NCBI GenBank assembly: GCA_045654805.1 | Contig: JAZOOD010000013.1 | Location: forward strand, 1-35,217 | Length of the DNA: 35,217 bases | Direction: 5' to 3' | DNA from: CAZNKU01 sp045654805 | Lineage (GTDB): Bacteria > Bacillota > Clostridia > Monoglobales > Firm-18 | Shown: positions 24,792 through 32,940 of the stretch, one piece after another | Position numbering within the stretch: the first letter of the stretch is position 1 | Layout: every line of letters starts with the position of its first letter | Translations under genes and position numbers: made by a program | Notes under the pieces: model-generated | Databases searched by the model: none | Told to the model about the DNA's origin: nothing | The model's input: the letters and a program-made list of their open reading frames with translations, nothing else

Positions 24792-25941
24792 TAAGTTCCT
24801 CCTCCTGACCTATATCCTCTATACACTCAAATGTAACGGTCATTTTGTTATCTTTAGTTTCAAAGGTGCGGCTTATAATTTCGCTGTCCTTGTATAGTTC
24901 GTTAAATTCTTTTAAAAGGTGCTCCTTTGTCTGTTCTTCCGACAGCTTTGTTTGTTTAATTTCGTATTCTTCAAAGGTATATGTTTCTAACCATATGGGG
25001 AGAATTTTTCCTCCGCCCAATGATATATAATTAGTATAACTTAATATGTCGTATTTTTCAAATAAAATTTTATTTTTTATAAATAAATTTAATGAAAAGT
25101 TAAAAAATCTAATTTTTCTTTTAGTTTTTATATTGCCCGTGAGAACTTTTTCTTCAATATAATAAGGCAAATTAACTGTTTTTTCGTGCCACACCCTTGC
25201 TTTTATGTCTGCGTCGGAGTTGGAATACTTAATCCCTAAATATTTATTATCCGCCGCACCACTTACGAGCAACTGACCCTTATATACTACGTCTCCCTTC
25301 TTTACTGTTGCCGTACCGCTTTGTACCAATACGGACTCTATAACCCCGCTTTGCGAAGCAACAATATTGGAAGGAATGTTTTTGTCGAAATGCTCACGTT
25401 TTTCCTCTCTTTCTCGGATGTCAATGTTTACGGTTGATCCCATTCTGTTTACTGCCACAAAAGATACATCGTCCATATTTATCATTAAGTAGTTTTGTAC
25501 GTAGTCGGAATCTACCATTATAGCTGGCATACCTGTGCGAAGACCTGCCATTTCTGCGCATTGTAATATGACTTTGTCTTCAATTTTTTCATTGCCGGTA
25601 ATATCTATAATCCATACAAACTGTGTTAAAACCCAGATAATTATAAAAAAAGCCACAAAGCCTAATGCTAAAGTTTTTCTTTTGCGATGTCGATAAATAA
25701 AAAATCTTATTCCATACTTTTTATATATGTGGATTTTGCATTTTGAATTTTTGGCTATTTTTCGGATTTTCTTAAAATCGTTTATGTCGATATCGGCAGT
25801 TATGGTTGTTTTGGTTTTTCTGCGGACGTTCCACAGGTTTATTTTGTTTTTGGCACATAGATTAATAAACCTTTCCGGAAATAAGCCTTCTATTAATATG
25901 GATATACATCCTTTTAAATAATTTATTATTTTAAAAAACAT
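24763..25941 (-). CDS. yqfD: Sporulation protein YqfD
   Basis: 392-residue membrane protein of the YqfD family, in Bacillus made in the mother cell under sigma-E and important for spore formation. One transmembrane helix is visible at about 91-112 (LALGFVAFFIIIWVLTQFVW) after a basic segment RHRKRK; the large C-terminal part, with a POTRA-like beginning (VWIIDITGNEKIED), would be extracytoplasmic. Its ATG abuts the yqfC stop codon (TAAATG), so the two are coupled. Confidence 0.92.
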   Translation of the reverse strand: MFFKIINYLKGCISILIEGLFPERFINLCAKNKINLWNVRRKTKTTITADIDINDFKKIRKIAKNSKCKIHIYKKYGIRFFIYRHRKRKTLALGFVAFFIIIWVLTQFVWIIDITGNEKIEDKVILQCAEMAGLRTGMPAIMVDSDYVQNYLMINMDDVSFVAVNRMGSTVNIDIREREEKREHFDKNIPSNIVASQSGVIESVLVQSGTATVKKGDVVYKGQLLVSGAADNKYLGIKYSNSDADIKARVWHEKTVNLPYYIEEKVLTGNIKTKRKIRFFNFSLNLFIKNKILFEKYDILSYTNYISLGGGKILPIWLETYTFEEYEIKQTKLSEEQTKEHLLKEFNELYKDSEIISRTFETKDNKMTVTFECIEDIGQEEELNDNRKTSGG

Positions 25942-26235
25942 TTACTCCCACCCCACGCTGGAAAATTTTCCGTCTATTAGAATGTCTGTATCCGTAATTG
26001 CATTTATAAGTAATTTTTCTCCTTTTAAACATAATATTTTCCCGGGGGTTTTAATTCGTATTTTTTCGTCAGTATATTCTAAAATACCCTTGTAATTTTC
26101 CACAATCACCTGATTGTCACTATAAGTGGTTATTTTAGAACAGTTGGAAATAACATCTTTTGGCATTTCAAGCTTTTCCGCAAATCTTTCCAGCCTGTTT
26201 TTTGTTTCCGCCTTGTTCTTTTTTCTCAATTCCAC
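25942..26235 (-). CDS. yqfC: Sporulation protein YqfC
   Basis: 97-residue YabP/YqfC-family protein, the usual gene immediately before yqfD. Visible: a basic helical start RKKNKAETKNRLERFAEKLEMP and a beta-rich core VIVENYKGILEYTDEKIRIKT typical of the family. Start ATG follows CGGAGGTG. First gene of the yqfC-yqfD-phoH-ybeY-era-yqzL-recO series. On the minus strand a TATACATT box at 26250-26257 resembles a sigma-E -10 (CATACANT), but no clear -35 accompanies it. Confidence 0.9.
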   Translation of the reverse strand: MELRKKNKAETKNRLERFAEKLEMPKDVISNCSKITTYSDNQVIVENYKGILEYTDEKIRIKTPGKILCLKGEKLLINAITDTDILIDGKFSSVGWE

Positions 26236-26315
26236 ACACCTCCGTAATTAATGTATATTCTAAAAATATTTATTTAGCATAAATTTTAAGTACAAAACTT
26301 TTGGAGGATGCTTAT

Positions 26316-27398
26316 ATGAGGATATCCACTCTCCTTACAATTTATATACTTATGGGACTTGTGCTTATGCCGGAGCTTTGTATGGGTGCGGCAACACGAG
26401 GTATAGAACTTTGTATTTCTGTCGTTGTCCCTTCTTTGTTTCCATTTTTTATATGCTCTAAGATTTTGATAAAAAATGGATTCGCTCAAAGTGTCAGCAA
26501 GCCATTGCACTTTGTGATGCGACCCTTGTTTAATGTCCCCGGTTGTGGAGCATTTGCTTTTGTGGTAGGAATATTAAGCGGTTGTCCTGTCGGGGCAAAA
26601 ACTGTTATGGATATGTATGCAGGCAATATGTGCACTCGCACGGAGGCACAACGTATGCTGTGTTTCTGCAATAACTCTGGTCCTTTGTTTATTATGGGTT
26701 CTGTAGCCATAGGTATGCTGGGATTCGAGGAATTTGGCACAATACTGTATGTATCTCACATTATGTCTGCAATTATAATAGGTATACTTATGAGTTTATA
26801 TAAACGTCGTGAGATATTGAGTAATATTCCTAACTGCGTTGCAGAAAAAACACATGACATTCTGTCAAAATCAGTTTCTGAATCTGTGTCACTGACGGGT
26901 TATGTATGTGGTTTTGTAATATTTTTTGCCGTTGCAGTTGAGATACTTAAGCAATCGGGAATGGTAGATATAATTGCCCGTGGATTTGATGATCAAAATA
27001 TAGTTGCAGGATTGATTTACGGAATGTGTGAAATGACCAATGGGATATCTGCTTTGTCCTCCCTGAGGATTACTCCCGCTTTATTGTGTGCAATATCATT
27101 TGTGACAGGATTTGGAGGATTGTCTATAATATTACAAGTATACGGAATAATTAAAAAATACAATTTTTCTATTTTAATATTTTCAGCCGCCAAACTTTTG
27201 CAGGGCGTAGTATCTTCATTTATAACATATTTACTGCTTACGTATTCTAATATAACGTTACCTGTTTTTGCAGATAAAACAAAATTCGGCATATTCAATC
27301 ACTGGGCATTTTTAATAAACATTTTTGCAGTTTTTGGAATAATAATTTTGTTCTTGTCAATACTGTTTATAGTATGTAAATTTTTGCGGCGAGTGTAA
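26316..27398 (+). CDS. ylbJ: Sporulation integral membrane protein YlbJ
   Basis: 360-residue polytopic protein of the nucleoside-recognition (Gate) domain type; YlbJ is a sigma-E-controlled protein needed for heat-resistant spores in Bacillus. Visible: GILSGCPVGAKTV near residue 90 and CNNSGPLFIMGS near residue 124, the family's signature motifs, and about eight to nine hydrophobic helices. The ATG at 26316 follows TTTGGAGGA at good spacing; a longer start at 26301 precedes the ribosome site and is rejected. It diverges from yqfC across about 80 bp of AT-rich DNA and is followed 67 bp later by spoIIAA. Confidence 0.9.
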   Translation: MRISTLLTIYILMGLVLMPELCMGAATRGIELCISVVVPSLFPFFICSKILIKNGFAQSVSKPLHFVMRPLFNVPGCGAFAFVVGILSGCPVGAKTVMDMYAGNMCTRTEAQRMLCFCNNSGPLFIMGSVAIGMLGFEEFGTILYVSHIMSAIIIGILMSLYKRREILSNIPNCVAEKTHDILSKSVSESVSLTGYVCGFVIFFAVAVEILKQSGMVDIIARGFDDQNIVAGLIYGMCEMTNGISALSSLRITPALLCAISFVTGFGGLSIILQVYGIIKKYNFSILIFSAAKLLQGVVSSFITYLLLTYSNITLPVFADKTKFGIFNHWAFLINIFAVFGIIILFLSILFIVCKFLRRV

Positions 27399-27404
27399 TA
27401 TTTC

Positions 27405-27440
27405 TGTAATGGACATTTGAAAAACTTCCTATATAATAGA
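27405..27440 (+). promoter_or_regulatory. Possible spoIIA operon promoter
   Basis: TATAAT at 27432-27437 lies about 30 bp before the spoIIAA start, but the upstream segment ATGGACATTTGAA is a poor -35. The spoIIA operon is sigma-H dependent in Bacillus; the GGA-containing element at 27411 could be part of a divergent sigma-H site. Not distinguishable by eye. Confidence 0.3.
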
Positions 27441-27465
27441 CACTAAAAACAAAGGAGGAAAATTA

Positions 27466-27804
27466 ATGGAAACTTTGCTTGAATATAAGGGAGACACAAT
27501 GATAGTAAGGCTGACGGGAGAACTTGACCAACACTACGCATCCAGACTTAGGATGGACGTCGACTCCCAAGTGGCACACCGGGGCATACATAAAATAGTG
27601 TTTGATTTTTCAAAGGTGGGCTTTATGGATAGCTCCGGCATAGGAGTAATAATGGGCCGATATCGCCTTATGCAATCTGTAGGGGGCAGGGTGTGTGCTT
27701 TCGGTGTAAATCCACGATTGGACAAGCTTATAGAAATGTCAGGAATAAAAAGGATAGTTTCAATCTATGCAGACGAATCATCTGCACTACGAAAGGAAGG
27801 TTAA
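27466..27804 (+). CDS. spoIIAA: Anti-sigma-F factor antagonist SpoIIAA
   Basis: 112-residue STAS-domain protein that releases sigma-F from SpoIIAB in the forespore. Visible: GELDQHYASRLR (18-29) and the phosphorylation loop FMDSSGIGVIMGRY, in which S56 after D55 aligns with the phosphoserine. Start ATG follows AAGGAGG. The TAA is separated by one base from the spoIIAB ATG. First gene of the spoIIAA-spoIIAB-sigF operon. Confidence 0.96.
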   Translation: METLLEYKGDTMIVRLTGELDQHYASRLRMDVDSQVAHRGIHKIVFDFSKVGFMDSSGIGVIMGRYRLMQSVGGRVCAFGVNPRLDKLIEMSGIKRIVSIYADESSALRKEG

Positions 27805-27805
27805 T

Positions 27806-28231
27806 ATGACATACAATAACAAAATGAAAATTCAGTTTTTAAACAAATCTGCCAACGAGGGTTTTGCACGCGTGTCCGTAGCTGCATTTGTGACTCAGAT
27901 TGATGTTACAGTGGAACAGCTTGCGGATATTAAGACCGCAGTTTCGGAAGCGGTTACCAATTCCATAGTTCATGGGTATGAAGGACTTACGGGATATGTT
28001 ACCTTGGAATGTGAACTGGAAGGCGATACTGTACATATAACTGTTTCTGATTTTGGACGGGGGATTTCCGATATAGAACTTGCACGAAAACCCTTATACA
28101 CATCACGCCCGGAACTTGAAAGGTCGGGAATGGGCTTTACAGTAATGGAAACTTTTATGGATACAGTGGAAGTAACATCTTCTCTTGGATTAGGAACGGT
28201 AGTAAGGATGTCTAAAAAGCTTCAGGGGTGA
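27806..28231 (+). CDS. spoIIAB: Anti-sigma-F factor and SpoIIAA kinase SpoIIAB
   Basis: 141-residue GHKL-type ATP-binding serine kinase that holds sigma-F inactive and phosphorylates SpoIIAA. Visible: N box SEAVTNSIVHGYEG (E48, N52), G1 box SDFGRGI (D82), and G2 box RSGMGFTVMETFMD. The ATG at 27806 is preferred because AAGGAAGG precedes it; an in-frame start at 27767 lies within spoIIAA. sigF begins five bases after its stop. Confidence 0.96.
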   Translation: MTYNNKMKIQFLNKSANEGFARVSVAAFVTQIDVTVEQLADIKTAVSEAVTNSIVHGYEGLTGYVTLECELEGDTVHITVSDFGRGISDIELARKPLYTSRPELERSGMGFTVMETFMDTVEVTSSLGLGTVVRMSKKLQG

Positions 28232-28235
28232 TATT

Positions 28236-28952
28236 TTGGAATACAGGGACATATTTGAAGCAATATCACTTGCAAAGGACGGAGACAAACAGGCAAAGGA
28301 ATATATTGTGAATAATAATATGGGCCTTGTCTGGAGTATAGTCCGCAAATTTCTAAATAGGGGTACTGAGGCGGAGGATTTATTTCAGATAGGGTGCATA
28401 GGCCTTATAAAAGCAATAGAAAAATTTGACATATCCTTTGATGTGAAGTTTTCCACATACGCGGTGCCTATGATTATGGGGGAAATCAAAAGGCATCTTC
28501 GCGACGATGGTATCATTAAAGTTAGTCGAAGCCTAAAGGAACTAGCGATCAAATCAAAAGCAGTTATGGATAAACTTTCTAAAGAGCTCTGCCGTGAGCC
28601 TACTGTAAAGGAGGTGGCAGAAAACCTGCAAGTTTCTGTAGAGGAACTTGTTATGGCTATGGACGCTAATATTGCGCCGGAATCTATTAATGCAAAAATA
28701 GGCGATGACGGAAAAGAGATGGAAACTATACTTGGCTATGATGAGGATATGGAACAAACCGTTGTAAACAAAATTGCGATAAAAGAAGCTATGGCACATT
28801 TGAGTACACGAGAACGGCAGATTATAGTTTTGCGGTATTTTAAGGATAAAACTCAGTCGCAGATTGCGGCACAGCTGGGTATATCTCAGGTGCAGGTTTC
28901 GCGTATAGAAAAAAAGGTTCTTTCTCAAATGCGGAATAAAATTATTTGCTAA
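28236..28952 (+). CDS. sigF: Forespore sigma factor SigF
   Basis: 238-residue sigma-70-type factor, the first forespore-specific sigma. Visible: region 2 NMGLVWSIVRKFLNRG, EDLFQIGCIGLIKAIEKFD and KFSTYAVPMIMGEIKR (core binding and -10 recognition), region 3 REPTVKEVAENL, and region 4 with the helix-turn-helix KTQSQIAAQLGISQVQVSRIE. Starts at a TTG behind AGGGGTGA, which contains the spoIIAB stop, so initiation is likely coupled to spoIIAB translation. Confidence 0.96.
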   Translation: MEYRDIFEAISLAKDGDKQAKEYIVNNNMGLVWSIVRKFLNRGTEAEDLFQIGCIGLIKAIEKFDISFDVKFSTYAVPMIMGEIKRHLRDDGIIKVSRSLKELAIKSKAVMDKLSKELCREPTVKEVAENLQVSVEELVMAMDANIAPESINAKIGDDGKEMETILGYDEDMEQTVVNKIAIKEAMAHLSTRERQIIVLRYFKDKTQSQIAAQLGISQVQVSRIEKKVLSQMRNKIIC

Positions 28953-28990
28953 TACAAATAATAATCAAAAAGCCATGAAAGGATTTTATC

Positions 28991-29431
28991 ATGAAAAAAG
29001 ATTTTACCCCCCAGGAATACAATAAGTACGTTTCCGCCATGTCTCCAAAGTCCAAGATTGTAAAAGACACAGTTATAGCTTTCTTGGTTGGAGGTTTTAT
29101 ATGTACCGTTGCACAGGTTATATATAATATAATGTTAAGTTATGATATTGCCGAGGAAATTGTAAAAAAAGCAATTCCTGTGATAATGATTTTTATTGGT
29201 GCATTTCTTACGGGAATTAATGTTTATAGTAAATTAGGCAAGTTTTCCGGAGCAGGGACTATCGTGCCAATTACGGGCTTTGCCAATTCTATTGTATCTT
29301 CTGCTATGGAGTTTAAAAGCGAAGGCTTTGTAACAGGACTTGCTGTAAAGATGTTTTCCGTAGCGGGGCCGGTAATAGTCTATGGGACAGTTACATCAGT
29401 TGCGATAGGACTTATATATTATTTATTATAG
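28991..29431 (+). CDS. spoVAC: Stage V sporulation protein AC (SpoVAC)
   Basis: 146-residue membrane protein, part of the channel that moves Ca-dipicolinic acid into the spore; SpoVAC itself is a mechanosensitive-type channel in Bacillus. Visible: conserved GAGTIVPITGFANSIVSSAMEF near residue 86 and four to five hydrophobic helices. Ribosome site AAAGG precedes the ATG. It follows sigF by 38 bp without a visible promoter, as in Bacillus, where spoVA is next to the spoIIA operon; however, spoVAD and spoVAE do not follow, as a terminator comes next. Confidence 0.94.
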   Translation: MKKDFTPQEYNKYVSAMSPKSKIVKDTVIAFLVGGFICTVAQVIYNIMLSYDIAEEIVKKAIPVIMIFIGAFLTGINVYSKLGKFSGAGTIVPITGFANSIVSSAMEFKSEGFVTGLAVKMFSVAGPVIVYGTVTSVAIGLIYYLL

Positions 29432-29440
29432 AATTAGTAT

Positions 29441-29464
29441 ACGGACAGTTACTGTCCGTTTTTT
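29441..29464 (+). terminator. Intrinsic terminator after spoVAC
   Basis: Stem ACGGACAG / CTGTCCGT with loop TTA followed by a T tract. Confidence 0.9.
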
Positions 29465-29489
29465 ATTTTAAGAAAATAAGAAAAATATC

Positions 29490-29518
29490 TTGACAATTAT
29501 AAATTTTTTTGATATCAT
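29490..29518 (+). promoter_or_regulatory. Upstream promoter P1 of the S-layer-like gene
   Basis: -35 TTGACA (29490-29495), 17-bp spacer, -10 TATCAT (29513-29518). Predicted start near 29525. A small hairpin GGGTT-TT-AACCC followed by TTGTTTTTT (29544-29566) lies about 20 nt downstream and could terminate this transcript early. Confidence 0.65.
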
Positions 29519-29633
29519 ATCCAAGTGTCCGTTTGGGCAGACTGGGTTTTAACCCTTGTTTTTTACCGAAATATTACATAAAAAGTGTTAATGTTACTGA
29601 AAAATTACAAGTTTTACAGTTATATTACAACAC

Positions 29634-29662
29634 TTGACGAGTGAAAAATTAAGTGTTATAAT
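29634..29662 (+). promoter_or_regulatory. Proximal promoter P2 of the S-layer-like gene
   Basis: -35 TTGACG (29634-29639), 17-bp spacer, -10 TATAAT (29657-29662). It gives a leader of about 90 nt that can form AGAAG/CTTCT and TTCTC-AAAT-GAGAA hairpins before the AAGGAGG ribosome site; stable leaders are typical of S-layer mRNAs. Confidence 0.8.
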
Positions 29663-29756
29663 TTAGTCATCATCAGAAGAAATTCTGGTATGTCGGCTTT
29701 TGCTGGCGCTTCTCAAATGAGAAAAATAAAAAAATTTTATAAGGAGGATTTTCAAC

Positions 29757-32627
29757 ATGAAAAATCTAAACAAGGTTTTAGCTATGCTTGTTGTATTCAT
29801 GATGGTTGTTTCAACTGTTGCATTTGCATCTTTCACAGATGTTGCTGACACATCAAGCTACGCTACAGCAATCGACGTTGACGTTGACCTTGGTATTATC
29901 AAAGGTTATGACGACAACACATTTAGACCTGAAGGTGAAATTACAAGAGCTGAATTTGCAGCTATCGTAGTTAGACTTCTTGGTCAGGAAGCTCAGTCTG
30001 CAGGTGCAGCAGCTTCTACACAGTTCGCAGACGTTCCATCTAACCACTGGGCAGCAGGTTACATAAACATCGCTGTACAGGCTGGCGTTATCAATGGTTA
30101 CGGCAATGGCAACTTTGGTCCAGACGACCTAGTAGAATATCAGGATGCTCTTACAATGATGGTTAGAGCTCTTGGTTATGAACCTGCTATCGGTTCTGCT
30201 GGTTACCCAACAGGTTACCTAACAAAAGCTGGTGATTTGGGTCTTACAAAGAATGTAAGCGGTACAAACGGTGTTGCTGCTAACAGAGGCACAGTTGCTC
30301 AGATCGCTTTCAACGCACTTGATGTACCTCTAATGACTCAGTCAGGTTACGGTACATTCACACAGTACGTAATCAACGATGGTTACTCAGCATCAAACGG
30401 TCAGTGGAATGTTAAGAAGACACTTCTTTCTGAAAACCACAGCACAGTTAAGGTTCAGGGTATTGTAAACAGTTCTTCTGTTGCTAATACAACAAACACA
30501 AATGCTGATGAATATGTTGAAGTTTCTATCACAAACTACATGAACAACAAGTGGGAAGAAGAAATTGGTAACTTGGGTGGCAAGGTATATGTTGGTGCAA
30601 CAGATGCTGCTGACTTTGTAGGTAAGAAAGTTATTATGTTCATTGAATATAATGAATTCGAAAACAAGTGCACAATGAAAGCGCTTTACGAAGTTAAGAC
30701 AGATACTCTAGTAATTGACTTGGCTGACGTTTCTGACATTTATGCAGTATATGACGAAGATGATGTACTTGTTGGTTATGAAGTTAAGTACTACATTTCT
30801 GAATCAAAAACAACAACAGTAACATTGTCTGCTGATACAGACTTCTATTACAATGGTATTCCTAATGCAGTTAATGCTAAGGATTGGGAAGATGCTGATG
30901 ATATCGATGCTTTGAAGAAAATGAGCGGTACAATCGAGCTTGATCTTCTAAAAGATACAACAACAGATGGTGACTATGACACAGCTTTCGTTACAGCTAA
31001 CTACATCTTCGTTGTTGACGAGGTTAAAGCTAGCACATCACGCGTTACAAACAAGCTTGAAGATGCTGAACTTGCTAGAATTCTTTGGAATGAAGATGAA
31101 GGCGACATCAAAGCTACATTAGTAGATGCTAATGGTAAGTCTATGGATTGGGCAGATCTTGAAGAATATGATGTCCTTTCAGTTAAATGGGTAAGAACTG
31201 CTGTTAAGAACATGTACGAAGCTAAAGTTATCGAAAACAAAATTGAGGGTTCAGTTGAAGAAATCTCTGGTACTCTTGGTGGTGATAACAGATACGCAAC
31301 AATTGATGGTACAGAATACAAAGTATTGGCAGTTGCTGAAGATGATGAAATCAAACTTGGTGATGTTGGTACATATTACTTAGACGAAAACAACAATATT
31401 GTTTACCATAATGCTACAATTTCTAGAAACAATAATTATGCATATGTTTTGGATTTTGTTCCATACAATGGTTTTGATAATGCTAAAGTTAAGGCTCTTA
31501 CAATGGAAAATGGTATAGTAAAGGTTGAAGTTGCTCCAACTATTACTGTATCTTATGAAGGTGAAAAGGCTACAAATGTTTCTTCAAGAACATTTAACAT
31601 TGCTGAAAGAGATGCTGAACTAGCTGCTGCAATTGCTGAAGACTATGAAGATTTTGAAGTAGCTGACGTTATTGGCATGGTAGTTGCTTATAAGCTTAAT
31701 GCTTCCGGCTTGATTAGCTCAATTGAAATTCCTTCCCCTGATGCAACAGATGATTATGATTACATGGTAGCTAATGTTCCTGCGGCTGAAATGACAAAAT
31801 ATGATCCAGATGATATGTCATTCAAAGTAGCAGGTAAAGGCACATATAATCTAACATCTGACACAGTTATCTTCTATGTTCCTGAAGATGGCGAAGAAGA
31901 AGATTTTGAAGTAGTTGCACTTTCTAACCTTGCTGAAGGTCAGTCATTGTCAGAAGTTGATATCTATGATATTGATGAAGAAGGTAACATTGGCGTTATG
32001 GCTATTTGGGGTGCTGACAACGACATCACAGGTTCTACAGAAAACGCTGCATTTATTACAAAGGTTTCTGAAGTACAGGATGAAGATGGTTATGATGTAA
32101 TAAGAGTTATAGCTTATGTAGGTCTTGAAGAAGTATCATACACATGTGATGAAGGTGTTGCTGATGAATCTTATGTAGGTCAGTTGTTTGTTCCTTCATA
32201 CAAAGCTAACGGTGATGTTAAAGAATTCAAGCCTGTTGCTGAAATCGACAATGAAGATCTCGAACTTAAGGGTTATGCTGGTCACTTAGAAGCTTTGAAC
32301 ACAGACAATGATGCTGATCTTGAAACACCTACAACTAACAAGAAAGTATATCTTGATGGTGATGCAGATGGTTACAAGATTGCAGGTGCTAACGTATATG
32401 TTTACGATGCTACATCAAGTGCTCGTAAGAAGTTTGTAGTTGGTGCTGATGCTGCCTACTTTGACTATGATAATGATGCAGAATATGGTTTATTTGTAGA
32501 CGAAGACAATACAAACGTTGAAGTTGCTGTATTCTTGTATGAAGTAGAGGGAGATATTGTTGATGTAGTTTACTATATCTTTGATAGAGATGACTATGTT
32601 GGTGATGCAGTAGATCCTTTAGCATAA
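29757..32627 (+). CDS. SLH-domain protein, probable major S-layer protein, 956 residues
   Basis: Secreted, strongly acidic protein. Signal peptide at 1-24 (cleavage after AFA). SLH repeat 1 at 26-76 with GYDDNTFRPEGEITRAE, SLH repeat 2 at 90-140 (GYGNGNFGPDD), and a degenerate third at 150-190. The rest is beta-rich and full of Asp/Glu (DADDIDALKK, DGEEEDFEVV), consistent with calcium binding; no catalytic motif is seen. Start ATG follows AAGGAGG. Codon use is strongly biased to GTT, GCT and ACA, two good promoters and a long leader precede it, and a strong terminator follows, all suggesting very high expression. It is a paralogue of the 878-residue SLH protein. Confidence 0.93.
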   Translation: MKNLNKVLAMLVVFMMVVSTVAFASFTDVADTSSYATAIDVDVDLGIIKGYDDNTFRPEGEITRAEFAAIVVRLLGQEAQSAGAAASTQFADVPSNHWAAGYINIAVQAGVINGYGNGNFGPDDLVEYQDALTMMVRALGYEPAIGSAGYPTGYLTKAGDLGLTKNVSGTNGVAANRGTVAQIAFNALDVPLMTQSGYGTFTQYVINDGYSASNGQWNVKKTLLSENHSTVKVQGIVNSSSVANTTNTNADEYVEVSITNYMNNKWEEEIGNLGGKVYVGATDAADFVGKKVIMFIEYNEFENKCTMKALYEVKTDTLVIDLADVSDIYAVYDEDDVLVGYEVKYYISESKTTTVTLSADTDFYYNGIPNAVNAKDWEDADDIDALKKMSGTIELDLLKDTTTDGDYDTAFVTANYIFVVDEVKASTSRVTNKLEDAELARILWNEDEGDIKATLVDANGKSMDWADLEEYDVLSVKWVRTAVKNMYEAKVIENKIEGSVEEISGTLGGDNRYATIDGTEYKVLAVAEDDEIKLGDVGTYYLDENNNIVYHNATISRNNNYAYVLDFVPYNGFDNAKVKALTMENGIVKVEVAPTITVSYEGEKATNVSSRTFNIAERDAELAAAIAEDYEDFEVADVIGMVVAYKLNASGLISSIEIPSPDATDDYDYMVANVPAAEMTKYDPDDMSFKVAGKGTYNLTSDTVIFYVPEDGEEEDFEVVALSNLAEGQSLSEVDIYDIDEEGNIGVMAIWGADNDITGSTENAAFITKVSEVQDEDGYDVIRVIAYVGLEEVSYTCDEGVADESYVGQLFVPSYKANGDVKEFKPVAEIDNEDLELKGYAGHLEALNTDNDADLETPTTNKKVYLDGDADGYKIAGANVYVYDATSSARKKFVVGADAAYFDYDNDAEYGLFVDEDNTNVEVAVFLYEVEGDIVDVVYYIFDRDDYVGDAVDPLA

Positions 32628-32662
32628 GAAATTGTTTAGATTTTCTAAACCTTTATAAAATT

Positions 32663-32695
32663 CAACCTCCGGGTTTTACCCGGGGGTTGTTTTTT
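32663..32695 (+). terminator. Strong intrinsic terminator after the S-layer-like gene
   Basis: Twelve-bp GC-rich stem CAACCTCCGGGT / ACCCGGGGGTTG (one T-G pair) with loop TTT and a six-T tract. Confidence 0.93.
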
Positions 32696-32880
32696 GTTTA
32701 ATTCATATAGTGTAATATTGTATAAAAAATACAATTTGTATTTCTTTGTTTTCATAACTATATATTGTGTAATTATTTTTAGTTTGTTTATATCAGTACA
32801 ACATATATATTTTAGAAAAATGGAAAAAAATGGATTAAATATTACAATTGTGTTACAAATAAAAAAAATGCCAAAAAAGC
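32696..32880. other. Non-coding AT-rich spacer upstream of the S10 promoter
   Basis: No supported gene. Contains a small inverted repeat ATTGTAT-AAAAA-ATACAAT (32717-32735). A reading frame through here on the plus strand has no ribosome site. Confidence 0.5.
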
Positions 32881-32909
32881 TTGCAATCATCGCATTTGTG
32901 TAGTATAAT
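32881..32909 (+). promoter_or_regulatory. Predicted promoter of the S10 ribosomal protein operon
   Basis: -35 TTGCAA (32881-32886), 17-bp spacer, -10 TATAAT (32904-32909). Predicted start near 32916, leaving an untranslated leader of about 275 nt before rpsJ. Confidence 0.85.
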
Positions 32910-32940
32910 TAATCAAGTGTGATATGACATTACGATGATG

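Noticed and set aside
32694..32903. 69-residue frame upstream of the S10 promoter
   Set aside because: It starts inside the terminator T tract at a TTG without a ribosome site, and its composition is what AT-rich noncoding DNA gives.
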